Part shown: piece after piece, positions 32,428-40,914 of the stretch
How positions within the stretch are numbered: the first letter of the stretch is position 1
Layout of the letters: each line of letters starts with the position of its first letter
Source: Streptomyces daqingensis
Lineage (GTDB): Bacteria > Actinomycetota > Actinomycetes > Streptomycetales > Streptomycetaceae
Assembly (NCBI RefSeq): GCF_014645895.1
Contig: NZ_BMMP01000008.1
Coordinates: 124,001-188,000 of the forward strand
Direction: 5' to 3'
DNA: 64,000 bases
The notes under the pieces: generated by a model
Seen by the model: the letters and a program-made list of their open reading frames with translations, nothing else
Database searches by the model: none
Told to the model about the DNA's origin: nothing
Program-made: the position numbers and the translations under genes

Positions 32428-33924
32428 TCAGCGCTTGTCGCGCTTCTCCGCGGCGACCGGCAGGTCGAAGACGACGCGCGTGCCGCGGCCGCCCGGTGCG
32501 GGGACCATGTCGAACTCGCCGCCCAACTCCCCCTCCACGAGCGTCCGTACGATCTGCAGGCCGAGGTTGCCGCCCTGCTTCGCCTGGAAGCCCTCCGGAA
32601 GCCCGCGGCCGTCGTCCTGCACGGTGACGAGCAGCCGTCCGGGGTCCTTGCCGACGCCCGCGCTCCGGACCGCGCCTACCTCGATCGAGCCTTGCTCGCC
32701 CGGCCCGAAGCCGTGCTCCAGGGCGTTCTGCAGCACTTCGGTGAGCACCATGGACAGAGGCGTGGCGACTTCGGCCTCCAGTACGCCGAAGTGGCCGGTG
32801 CGGTGGCCGGTGACACGGCCCGGGGAGATCTCCGCCACCATCGCCAGGACGCGGTCCGCGATCTCGTCGAACTCGACGCTCTCGTCCAGCGTCTGGGAGA
32901 GGGTCTCGTGCACGATCGCGATGGAGCCGACGCGCCGTACCGCCTCGTTGAGCGCTTCCCTGCCCCGGTCGGAGTCCATCCTGCGGGCCTGCAGCCGGAG
33001 GAGCGCGGCTACCGTCTGGAGGTTGTTCTTCACCCGGTGGTGGATCTCGCGGATCGTGGCGTCCTTCGTCATCAACTCGCGTTCCCTGCGGCGCAGCTCC
33101 GTGATGTCGCGCAGCAGGATCAGTGAACCGATGCGGGCGCCCTTGGGTTTGAGGGGGATGGCGCGCAACTGCACCACGCAGTCGTTGGCTTCGACCTCGG
33201 CCCCGCGCGGCGCCCAGCCGCTCGCGAGCTTGACCAGCGCCTCGTCGACGGGCGCGCGGGAGGGCGCGAGTTCGGCCGTGACCTGGCCGAGGTGGAGCCC
33301 GACGATCTCGGTCGCCAGGCCCAGCCGGTGGTAGGCGGAGAGGGCGTTGGGGCTGGCGTACTGGACCACCCCGTCCGCGTCGAGGCGGATGAGCCCGTCG
33401 CCGACGCGCGGGATGTGGTCGATGTCGAGCTGCTGCCCGTGGAACGGGAAGGAACCCGCCGCGATCATCTGGGCGAGGTCCGACGCGCTCTGCAGGTACG
33501 TGAGTTCGAGGCGGCTGGGCGTGCGCACCGTCAGCAGGTTCGTGTTGCGCGCGATGACCCCCAGGACGCTGCCCTCCCTGCGCACGGGAATGGACTCGAC
33601 GCGTACGGGCACCTCCTCGCGCCACTCAGGATCGCCCTCCCGCACGATCCTTCCCTCGTCGAGCGCCGCGTCGAGGAGAGGCCGGCGGCCGCGGGGCACG
33701 AGGTGGCCGACCATGTCGTCCTGGTGCGACGTGGGACCGGTGTTGGGACGCATCTGCGCCACCGAGACGTAGCGGGTGCCGTCGCGGGTGGGGACCCACA
33801 GCACGAGATCGGCGAACGAGAGGTCCGAGAGCAGCTGCCATTCGGAGACGAGCAGGTGCAGCCACTCCAGGTCGGTGTCGGTGAGGGCCGTGTGCTGGCG
33901 TACGAGATCGTTCATCGAGGGCAC
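32428..33924 (-). CDS. Two-component sensor histidine kinase, PdtaS-like (HWE/HisKA_2)
   Basis: Cytoplasmic kinase of 498 aa. The N-terminal GAF-like domain starts MPSMNDLVRQHTAL; a PAS domain lies around residues 170-270 (VGDGLIRLDADGVVQYASPN). The HisKA_2 helix carries phospho-acceptor H295 in IHHRVKNNLQTV, followed by an HATPase domain ending at GTRVVFDLPV. Such kinases phosphorylate ANTAR RNA-binding regulators; none is in this window. The start is GTG 33924, giving the usual family N-terminus; the ribosome binding site is weak. A DasR box and alternative hairpins occupy the long leader region upstream. Confidence 0.88.
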   Translation of the reverse strand: MPSMNDLVRQHTALTDTDLEWLHLLVSEWQLLSDLSFADLVLWVPTRDGTRYVSVAQMRPNTGPTSHQDDMVGHLVPRGRRPLLDAALDEGRIVREGDPEWREEVPVRVESIPVRREGSVLGVIARNTNLLTVRTPSRLELTYLQSASDLAQMIAAGSFPFHGQQLDIDHIPRVGDGLIRLDADGVVQYASPNALSAYHRLGLATEIVGLHLGQVTAELAPSRAPVDEALVKLASGWAPRGAEVEANDCVVQLRAIPLKPKGARIGSLILLRDITELRRRERELMTKDATIREIHHRVKNNLQTVAALLRLQARRMDSDRGREALNEAVRRVGSIAIVHETLSQTLDESVEFDEIADRVLAMVAEISPGRVTGHRTGHFGVLEAEVATPLSMVLTEVLQNALEHGFGPGEQGSIEVGAVRSAGVGKDPGRLLVTVQDDGRGLPEGFQAKQGGNLGLQIVRTLVEGELGGEFDMVPAPGGRGTRVVFDLPVAAEKRDKR

Positions 33925-34090
33925 AGCGGCGAGCCTACCGGCGGTCCGCCGGCGGCGGAGGGGACGGTTCCTCCACGGGTCGTTCACGTCCGCGGGCCGA
34001 GGCTCATCCGCGAGCTACGAAATCCGTTGCGTATTGCACCCGGACTTCGTCTTCTGGTGATGAAAATCCGCGATGGCATGGACAGAGAAG

Positions 34091-34106
34091 AGTGGTCTAG
34101 TCCACA
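34091..34106. promoter_or_regulatory. Candidate DasR operator (dre) upstream of the kinase gene
   Basis: AGTGGTCTAGTCCACA matches the 16-bp dre consensus ACTGGTCTAGACCAGT at 12 of 16 positions, including the GGTCTAG core. It lies 167 nt upstream of the kinase start and about 290 nt downstream of the SIS-domain gene. The consensus comes from memory of the DasR literature. Confidence 0.6.
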
Positions 34107-34129
34107 ATGAACCCGAAGTAACACAGCCT

Positions 34130-34180
34130 TCTGCCCTCCCCGCACAGGGGGGCAGAGCGAGACCGCGGCGCTCTCTGCCC
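34130..34180. repeat. Three-arm alternative stem-loop region
   Basis: Arm A (34130-34139), arm B (34147-34157) and arm C (34173-34180) share the GGGCAGA/TCTGCCC sequence. A pairs with B over ten bases (one wobble) and B pairs with C over eight bases, so only one hairpin can form at a time. This is the layout of an attenuator or riboregulator, or merely a nested terminator of the SIS gene. The rest of the 470-nt gap (33925-34394) shows no gene. Confidence 0.6.
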
Positions 34181-34394
34181 TGACTGCGCCCCGGTCTCCG
34201 GGCTCCGGGCTGCGGTGCCGGGCGGGTTGAGGGTCCCGCTCTGGTACCGCGGCCCGAAGTGCTTTCCGGGCACGGTGCGCGAAGGCCGGCCGGGGCCGGA
34301 CAGGCGCCGGGCGCCGGGTCCGCCGGACGCGGACGTCCGACAGCCGGGCGGCCCGACGGCCCTTCGTTCGCGCCCGAACCTCCCCCGCCCGTCG

Positions 34395-35462
34395 TCAGCG
34401 GGTCTCCGTCACCTTGGCCAGTGCCCTGGGGGCGTCGGGGTCCTGACCGCGGGCGATGGTCACCTCGTAGGCGAGCATCTGCAGCGGAATGATCTCCAGG
34501 ATCGGCTGCAGCTCCTCCGGAAGCCCCGTCGGCAGGGCGAAGCCCGCGGAGGCGCGGGCGACCGCGTCCTCGCTGCCGATGACGACGAGGTCCGCACCGC
34601 GGTCGCGGAGCCTGTCGAGGACGGGCTGCAGGGCCTCGCCGCCCTTCCCCTCGGTGACGACGGCGATGACCGGGGAGACGTTGTCGACCATGGCCAGCGG
34701 CCCATGCAGCAGGTCGGCCCCCGAGTAGGACAGGGCGGGGATGTAGCTGGTCTCCATCAGCTTCAGCGCCGCCTCCTTCGCCGTCGGGTAGCCGTAGCCG
34801 CGGGAGGTGAGCACCATCCGCTCGGCGAAGCGGTAGCGCCCGGCCAGGGCCCTCACCTCGGACTGGCGGTCGAGGACGGAGCGTGCGAGGTCCGGCAGCG
34901 GCTTGGCCGCCTCCACTCCGCTCCCGCCGCGCATGCCCTCCACGAACAGATAAAGGGACAGGAGTTCGGCCGTGTAGGTCTTCGTGGCGGGCAGAGCCTC
35001 CTCCGGGCCGGCCAGCACGTCGATGTGGAACTCGCTCACCTCGGCGAGCGGAGAGCCCGAGTTGTTGGTCACCGCGAGAGTCAGCGCCCCCGCCTCGCGT
35101 GCCGCCTTCGTGGAGGCCACCAGGTCGGGAGAGCCGCCCGACTGGCTCACGGTGATGACGAGGCAGTCGTTCAGGTCGGGCTTCGCCTCGTACGCCGTGG
35201 TGGTGGACATGGAGGTGAGACCGCACGGCTTGCCGAGCAGGATCTCCACCAGGTACTTCGCGTACAGCGCCGCGTTGTCCGATGTCCCGCGCGCCGTGAG
35301 CAGCACGAAGCGCGGGCTCCGGGCGGCCACCTGCTCGGCGATCTCGCGGATCCGGGGCGCGCCCTCGTCGAGGATCCGGCGCAGCACGGCGGGCTGTTCG
35401 GCCATCTCGCCGGCCATGATGCGGCCCGGCTTGCTGCTGCTCTCCTGCGACGGGGCGGACAT
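34395..35462 (-). CDS. SIS-domain aminosugar-phosphate isomerase/deaminase
   Basis: Cytoplasmic enzyme of 355 aa with tandem SIS domains (about residues 35-170 and 200-345). Motifs include LTARGTSDNAALYAK, TVSQSGGSPD and the second-domain LTSRGYGYPTAKEAALK, as in the isomerase half of GlmS and in AgaS-like deaminases; no glutaminase domain is present. Beside hexosaminidase and DasABC it probably converts glucosamine-6-phosphate or N-acetylglucosamine-6-phosphate towards fructose-6-phosphate. In S. coelicolor, NagB is the known enzyme at this spot, but NagB is unrelated in fold. The start ATG 35462 has GGAGG seven nt upstream. Confidence 0.82.
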   Translation of the reverse strand: MSAPSQESSSKPGRIMAGEMAEQPAVLRRILDEGAPRIREIAEQVAARSPRFVLLTARGTSDNAALYAKYLVEILLGKPCGLTSMSTTTAYEAKPDLNDCLVITVSQSGGSPDLVASTKAAREAGALTLAVTNNSGSPLAEVSEFHIDVLAGPEEALPATKTYTAELLSLYLFVEGMRGGSGVEAAKPLPDLARSVLDRQSEVRALAGRYRFAERMVLTSRGYGYPTAKEAALKLMETSYIPALSYSGADLLHGPLAMVDNVSPVIAVVTEGKGGEALQPVLDRLRDRGADLVVIGSEDAVARASAGFALPTGLPEELQPILEIIPLQMLAYEVTIARGQDPDAPRALAKVTETR

Positions 35463-35514
35463 GTGGCTGCCTCCAGGTGGCTGTTCGACGGTGTGGGACG
35501 GACGTACCGCGGCC

Positions 35515-37089
35515 TCAGTCACCGGCACCTTCGCCTGCGATGACCTCCGCGGCTGCCCGTCCGCAGACGCGGGCGGCTCCGTGGGTGGCGATGTGCAGCG
35601 ATCCCGCGGGCGGCGCCTGGGGCACCCCCATCTCGACCACGACCGTCTCCGGACGGACGGCGAGCAGGGCGTCCAGGGCGTCGGCCATCCAGCGGTGCCG
35701 GTGGACGTCGCGTACCACGGCGACGATCCTACGGCCGCCCGCCACCCGCAGCACCTCGTCCACCAGGCGAGACGGACCACGCGGGGCCCCGGCTTCCGGA
35801 CCTTCCGCTGCTTCCGCCTCGCCCGCTCCGTAGGTGGCCGCCTCCGTGCCGGGCAGCAGCTGCGAGAGTTCCGCGGCCACGCCCCACGGGGTCTCCCCTC
35901 CGACCGCGATGTTCGCCGTCGGGGAGAAGACCGCGACGAACGGCGCCTCCGTCAGGGGCCGGTGGCCGCCGGCGCCCGTGACGCGAAGGGCGCGGCGGGC
36001 CGCTTCCAGCCCGATGCCGTCCCCCTGCGGACGGGGCGGCCCGTCCGCGCCCGCGGCCGCGGTGCCGCCCGCCCAGGCCGCGAGGGTCCGTACGCGCGCG
36101 GCGGCGTCGGCGAGGCGGACCTCGGGCAGGTCGCCCTCCAGTACGGCGCGCACCAGGGCGTCCCGGAGCCGCAGCACCGTCTCCTCGTCGGCCAGGCCCC
36201 CGCCGACGCAGAGGGCGTCGGCGCCCGCGGCGACGGCGAGGACGCTGCCCCGCTCCAGTCCGTAGGTCGCGGAGATCGCCTGCATCTCCATGCCGTCCGT
36301 GACGATCAGCCCGGTGTGCCCGAGGCCGCCCTCTTCCCGCGGTGCGCGCAGCAGCCCGGTGAGGGCGGCGGGGCTCAGCGTCCCGGGGAGCGAGGCGTCG
36401 AGGGCGGGCAGCAGGATGTGGGCGCTCATGACGCCCTTGCTGCCGGCGTCGATCGCGGCCTGGAACGGGACGAGTTCACGCTCGTGCAGGGTGCGCAGGT
36501 CGGCGTCGATGCGGGGCAGCGCGTGGTGCGAGTCGACGGCGGTGTCGCCGTGTCCGGGGAAGTGCTTGACGCATGCGGCGACCCCCGCCGCCTGGAGGCC
36601 CTCGATCCAGGCGACGGTGTGGCGTGCGACCAGCCCGGGGTCGTCGCCGAAGGAGCGGACGCCGATGACCGGGTTGTCGGGGTTGGAGTTGACGTCGGCG
36701 GACGGCGCCCAGTTGAGGTTGACCCCGCATGCGGCGAGCCGGAGCCCTAGCTCGTGGGCGACCGCCCGCGTCAACTCGGGGTCGTCGACGTGGCCGAGGG
36801 CCAGGTTGCCGGGGAAGGACGAGCCGGTACGCGCCTCCAGGCGGGTCACGTCGCCGCCCTCCTCGTCGATGGCGACGAGGACCTCGGGGCGGACGCCCCG
36901 CAGTTGGGCGGTGAGGGCGGAGAGCTGCTCCGGCGACTCGATGTTGCGGCCGAACAGGCCGACGGAAGTGAGACCTTCGCCGAGCTGCCGCAGCAGCCAT
37001 TCGGGCGCGCTGGTGCCGGTGAAGCCGGGTTGCAGCACGGTGAGCGCGTCCCGGGTGAGGCTCTCGGTGCCGGTTGCGAGCGTGGTCAT
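35515..37089 (-). CDS. Glycoside hydrolase family 3, beta-N-acetylhexosaminidase-like
   Basis: Hexosaminidase-type hydrolase of 524 aa, probably cytoplasmic since no signal peptide is seen. The NagZ motif K-H-F-P-G-H-G-D-T occupies residues 175-183, and the catalytic Asp-His dyad is D186-H188. The nucleophile is predicted as D265 in TDGMEMQ. It should cleave chitobiose or muropeptide-derived GlcNAc imported by DasABC. The C-terminal 150 residues are a further alpha/beta domain with Gly/Ala-rich linker. Start ATG 37089 is chosen; an in-frame ATG three codons upstream has the ribosome binding site too close. Confidence 0.9.
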   Translation of the reverse strand: MTTLATGTESLTRDALTVLQPGFTGTSAPEWLLRQLGEGLTSVGLFGRNIESPEQLSALTAQLRGVRPEVLVAIDEEGGDVTRLEARTGSSFPGNLALGHVDDPELTRAVAHELGLRLAACGVNLNWAPSADVNSNPDNPVIGVRSFGDDPGLVARHTVAWIEGLQAAGVAACVKHFPGHGDTAVDSHHALPRIDADLRTLHERELVPFQAAIDAGSKGVMSAHILLPALDASLPGTLSPAALTGLLRAPREEGGLGHTGLIVTDGMEMQAISATYGLERGSVLAVAAGADALCVGGGLADEETVLRLRDALVRAVLEGDLPEVRLADAAARVRTLAAWAGGTAAAGADGPPRPQGDGIGLEAARRALRVTGAGGHRPLTEAPFVAVFSPTANIAVGGETPWGVAAELSQLLPGTEAATYGAGEAEAAEGPEAGAPRGPSRLVDEVLRVAGGRRIVAVVRDVHRHRWMADALDALLAVRPETVVVEMGVPQAPPAGSLHIATHGAARVCGRAAAEVIAGEGAGD

Positions 37090-37198
37090 GTGGCGCATTG
37101 TCCCTTCACTGTCGGCCCGTCGCCGCCGGACGGCGGACGTGCGGGTACGGGCGGGATGTGCGGGGTCGAAGACGGGCGGTCGTGCCGGGAGCCGGGGT

Positions 37199-38041
37199 TC
37201 AGCCCTTCACGGCGCCGGCGGTGAGCCCGCCGACCGCTTTGCGCTGCAGGTAGAGGAAGAGCACGAGGATGGGCAGGGCGAAGAGGGACGCGGCGGCCAT
37301 CGTCGCGCCCCAGTCGTCGCCGAACGCGGTCTGGAAACGGGAGAGCCACAGGGGCAGGGTCTGCGCCTCGGCGTCCTTGTTGAGGATGAGCACCATCGGG
37401 AACTCGTTCCACGCGGTGATGAATCCGAACAGGGACGTCGCCATCAGCCCTGGAGCGAGCAGCGGGAAGATGACCTTCCGGAACGCCTGCGTGCGGCCGC
37501 AGCCGTCCACCATTGCCGACTCCTCCAGCTCCTTGGGCACCGCGGCGACGTAGCCGCGCAGCGTGAGGATCGTCAGCGGAAGCACCATCACCGTGTAGAA
37601 GAGCGTGAGCGGCACGAGGCTGTTGAGCATGTCGGCGTCCCGCACGGTCATGTAGATCGCGATGACCATGACCTCCCAGGGAGCCATCTGCGCGATCATG
37701 AACGTGAGGATGACGCCCTTCCGCCCCCTGAACCGCATCCGCGCGAGCGCGAACGCGGAGAACAGCGCGATGAGCAGGGCGAGTCCTACCGCGAGGAGCG
37801 TGACGGTGACCGAGTTCCGCACGAGCGTCCAGAAGTGCTCCGCCCGCACCGCCGTGGCGAAGTGCTCGAACGTGGGGCTGGAGGGGAACCAGACCGGCTC
37901 CTCGCTGATGATCTGGGAGTTCGGCTTCAGGGCGGTGCTGAACATCCAGTAGACCGGGAAGACGAAGCCCGCGAAGAGCACGAGCGCCGCCGCGTTCGGC
38001 CAAAGGCGTCCCCGGAGACGGCCGAGCTGTGGCCCTTTCAC
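37199..38041 (-). CDS. dasC: Chitobiose ABC transporter permease DasC
   Basis: Inner-membrane permease of 280 aa in the MalG-type (CUT1) family, with six predicted helices and the EAA loop around ELEESAMVDGCGRTQAFRKV. With DasB it forms the channel for N,N'-diacetylchitobiose. The GTG start overlaps the dasB stop by GTGA. No ATPase gene is present; in S. coelicolor the shared MsiK ATPase encoded elsewhere serves this importer. The next gene downstream, the hexosaminidase, is 109 nt away, so all are probably co-regulated by DasR. Confidence 0.9.
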   Translation of the reverse strand: MKGPQLGRLRGRLWPNAAALVLFAGFVFPVYWMFSTALKPNSQIISEEPVWFPSSPTFEHFATAVRAEHFWTLVRNSVTVTLLAVGLALLIALFSAFALARMRFRGRKGVILTFMIAQMAPWEVMVIAIYMTVRDADMLNSLVPLTLFYTVMVLPLTILTLRGYVAAVPKELEESAMVDGCGRTQAFRKVIFPLLAPGLMATSLFGFITAWNEFPMVLILNKDAEAQTLPLWLSRFQTAFGDDWGATMAAASLFALPILVLFLYLQRKAVGGLTAGAVKG

Positions 38042-39024
38042 TGTTCGTCCTCCTCTTGTTTCAGCGCGATGCGCAGGTAATACGCCATCAGGGCCAGCAG
38101 GATCAGGATCGTGAGCACGGAGATCGCCGCGCCCGTTCCGTAGTGCTGGTTGCCGACCCCCTCGACGAAGGCGTAGACGGGGAGGGTCTCGGTGAGCCGG
38201 TCCGGGCCGCCCTCGTTGACGGCGAAGATGTGCGGGAACGCCTTGAAGATCCAGATGACTTCGAGGAACGTCGTCACCAGCAGGAATGGGCGCAGGAAGG
38301 GCAGCGTGACCGTGCGGAAGCCCTGCCAGGCGCCCGCCCCGTCGAGTGCCGCGGCCTCGTACAGCTCCCTGGGGATGGTCGTGGTCGCCGCGTAGAGGTT
38401 GACGGCGACGAACGGCACCGACGTCCAGACGATGAGCAGCGAGATGACGAAGAAGGTCGACAGCTGCCCACCGGTCCAGTTGTAATCGGCCATCGAGTGC
38501 AGACCGGCCGCGTCGAGCAGCCAGTTCACCACTCCGAAGCGCTGCGCGAAGAGCCATTGGTAGACGGTCGTCGCCGCGATGACGGGCATCGCCCACGCGA
38601 GGACGAGACCGGCCGAGAGCAGCAGCCGCATGCGGGGGCCGAGACGGGCCAGCAGCAGTCCGGTCAGCGTGCCGCCGACCATGATGACCACCACGTTGAC
38701 GACCGTGAAGAGGATGGAGCGGAGGGTGACTCTCCAGAAGTCCTCGCTGCCGAGTGTCCTGCTGTAGTTGTCCGTTCCCGTCCACTCGGTGACGTGCTGG
38801 ATCAGCTGCGTCATGTTGAGGTTCTGGAACGAGAGCATCCCGTTCATGACGAGCGGCCAGCCGAGGAAGACGGCGGTGGCCACCAGGGCGGGAAGCAGCA
38901 GCACGTACGGGAGTGCGCCGCGCCTGCGTGCGCCGTCGTTCCCCGGGGCGGGCGCGCTGCCCGGCGGTGTGACGGTGGGACTGCTGCGTGCGGAAGTCGG
39001 CGCCTCGTGGGTCTGCACTGACAT
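38038..39024 (-). CDS. dasB: Chitobiose ABC transporter permease DasB
   Basis: MalF-type permease of 328 aa. A hydrophilic N-terminus of about 36 residues precedes six predicted helices; the coupling loop reads ELYEAAALDGAGAWQGFRTVTLP. It partners DasC. It is separated from dasA by 285 nt that contain a large hairpin, the usual way to keep permease levels below those of the binding protein. The preceding stretch is Gly/Pro-rich in all frames and shows no gene. Confidence 0.9.
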   Translation of the reverse strand: MSVQTHEAPTSARSSPTVTPPGSAPAPGNDGARRRGALPYVLLLPALVATAVFLGWPLVMNGMLSFQNLNMTQLIQHVTEWTGTDNYSRTLGSEDFWRVTLRSILFTVVNVVVIMVGGTLTGLLLARLGPRMRLLLSAGLVLAWAMPVIAATTVYQWLFAQRFGVVNWLLDAAGLHSMADYNWTGGQLSTFFVISLLIVWTSVPFVAVNLYAATTTIPRELYEAAALDGAGAWQGFRTVTLPFLRPFLLVTTFLEVIWIFKAFPHIFAVNEGGPDRLTETLPVYAFVEGVGNQHYGTGAAISVLTILILLALMAYYLRIALKQEEDEQ

Positions 39025-39234
39025 CTGGGCTCCAGCTCGCGTGGTCGAAGTGCGCCCGGCTGTCCGCCTGCCGGGGGCTGCTCGTTCGTACGGCCGTTCC
39101 GGTCCTGACGCCCCGGGCTGACGTCCCGGAAGGACGTTCCGGGCTCGGGCGCCCGGCGGTCGCGCCCCGCGCGCGGGTCCTGTCGAGCGGGGGCGCGGAT
39201 GCGCGGGGCGTCGGGCGAGGCGGGCGGTCGCGCC

Positions 39235-39292
39235 GGCCCCTCCGACGGCGCGACCGCGACGGGCCGTCAGGCGGAGCCCGGCCGGAGGGGCC
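39235..39292 (-). terminator. Intercistronic hairpin between dasA and dasB
   Basis: GGCCCCTCCG (39235-39244) and CGGAGGGGCC (39283-39292) are perfect arms enclosing a 38-nt region with its own ACGGC/GCCGT stem, shortly after the dasA stop. Partial termination would explain higher dasA mRNA than dasBC. Confidence 0.65.
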
Positions 39293-39309
39293 GTGCTCCG
39301 CCCCGCCCG

Positions 39310-40575
39310 TCACTGCTCCTGGGAGAGCCGCTTGTTGATCTCCTGCTCGACCGACTCGGCGGCCTCGGCGTGCGGCGTGCCCTTGAGCACCGCCGTCATG
39401 TAGCGCTTCACCGGGTTCGGCGGGTTCTCCACGGCGGCCCACTGCGGGATCAGCGGTGTGAGACCCCCGCCGGCCACCGCGGGTGCCGCCGCCTCGGCCG
39501 CGGGGTTGCCCTCGACCTGCTTCTGGAGCGACGCCTTGTTCGGGATCACGCCGCCCTCCTTCGCGAGGGCGCCCTCGAACTCGTCGGACAGCGCGATCTT
39601 GAGGAATTCGCGGGCCAGTTCCTGCTTCTCGCTGCCCGCCGCGACGGCCAGGTTGGAGCCGCCGAGGAAGACGCCTTCCGGCTTGTCCGGGCTCTCACCG
39701 GGGATCGTGAAGTATCCGATGTCCTTCTCGATCTTCGGATTGGCCTCAACGGCCGTCCCGGCCTCCCAGCCCAGTCCGATGAACGCGCCGGTCTTCCCCT
39801 TGGCGAAGACCTCCGCCTGCTGGGGAGTCGCCTCGTCCTTGTCCTTGGGAGCGTCGGAGTAGGAGGCGTACTTCGCGTAGAGCTTCATGGCCTCGCCGGC
39901 CTCTGGGGCCGACAGGTTGGAGACCCACTTGCCGCCCTGCTTCCTGACAAGGCCGGCGTCCTTGCCGATGAGCAGTCCGTCGAAGAAGTACCAGTTCTGG
40001 CCGGGCAGATAGAGCGGTTCCGCGTCGGTCTTCTTCTCTATCGCGTCCAGCGCGTCGAAGAACTCCGCCCGGGTCCTGGGCGTGCCCTTCAGCCCCGCCT
40101 CGGCCCAGATCCGCTTGTTGTAGATGACGGTGCGGTTGACCGTGTACCAGGGGGCCGCGTACTGCTTCCCGCCGTAGACGGCGGACTTGTTGACGGACTC
40201 CGTCCAGTCCGCGCCGATGCTCTTCCTCAGGTCGCCGAGGTCGGCGAGACCGCCCGTCTTCGCGTACGCCGGCGTCTGGGTGTTCCCCACCTCGATGACG
40301 TCCGGCGGCTCCGACTCGGACAGCGCGGTGGTGATCTTCTGCTGGATGCCGTTCCACTGCTGGACTTCGAGCTTGAGCTTGGCGCCGGTCTTCTTCTCGA
40401 AGGCCGCCCTGACGTCCTTCTCCCACTGCTTCGGGGTCGAGCCGTCCATCGCCCACAGGGTGAGCGTCTGGCCCTCGAAGCCGTCCGCCGCGGACTCCGC
40501 GGGTCCGGATCCGCAGGCCGTAACAGCCGTCAGCAGAGCGGCGGTTGCGGTCGCGGCCATGAGTCGTCGCTTCAC
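39310..40575 (-). CDS. dasA: Chitobiose-binding lipoprotein DasA
   Basis: Extracellular binding protein of 421 aa, SBP family 1. The type II signal peptide ends at lipobox C21 (TAVTAC). The mature protein shows the family pattern LTLWAMDGSTPKQW near its N-terminus and later GNTQTPAYAKTG and APWYTVNRTVIYNK. DasA in S. coelicolor captures chitobiose and is the main DasR-regulated transporter gene. It is divergent from dasR over 339 nt that contain two dre boxes, 41 and 63 nt upstream of its start. Confidence 0.93.
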   Translation of the reverse strand: MKRRLMAATATAALLTAVTACGSGPAESAADGFEGQTLTLWAMDGSTPKQWEKDVRAAFEKKTGAKLKLEVQQWNGIQQKITTALSESEPPDVIEVGNTQTPAYAKTGGLADLGDLRKSIGADWTESVNKSAVYGGKQYAAPWYTVNRTVIYNKRIWAEAGLKGTPRTRAEFFDALDAIEKKTDAEPLYLPGQNWYFFDGLLIGKDAGLVRKQGGKWVSNLSAPEAGEAMKLYAKYASYSDAPKDKDEATPQQAEVFAKGKTGAFIGLGWEAGTAVEANPKIEKDIGYFTIPGESPDKPEGVFLGGSNLAVAAGSEKQELAREFLKIALSDEFEGALAKEGGVIPNKASLQKQVEGNPAAEAAAPAVAGGGLTPLIPQWAAVENPPNPVKRYMTAVLKGTPHAEAAESVEQEINKRLSQEQ

Positions 40576-40615
40576 AGCATCCTCCTGGAACGGCCTTGAC
40601 GTGACATGATGGGGT

Positions 40616-40653
40616 AATGGTTTAGACCAGTCCGCAGCTTGGCCTAGACCTAT
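40616..40653. promoter_or_regulatory. Tandem DasR operators (dre) in the dasA-dasR intergenic region
   Basis: AATGGTTTAGACCAGT at 40616-40631 matches the dre consensus at 14 of 16 positions. CTTGGCCTAGACCTAT at 40638-40653 matches at 11 of 16. The centres are 22 bp apart, about two helical turns, so both lie on the same face. The remaining 339-nt gap is not further resolved. Confidence 0.85.
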
Positions 40654-40914
40654 AAGGGTGTCAACGGGGGAGAAGACCCGCGGCCGGTTCCGTTATCGGA
40701 ACGACATCTGAGCGGGGCGGCCCCGTTCACCCGCGGTCATGCCACGATGTGAGCCCCGAAGTGGAAGCAGAGCCGAGGACACGCGCCGGGATGTGACCCG
40801 GCCTGTTCCGGCAGCCGAAGCCCGAACGGGAGCCGGGTGCGAGGCGTTCAGCACGGTCCGCGTACACGGAGGAAGCCGGAGACGGCAGCACGAGGAGAGG
40901 CGGGGAGTCGAGCG

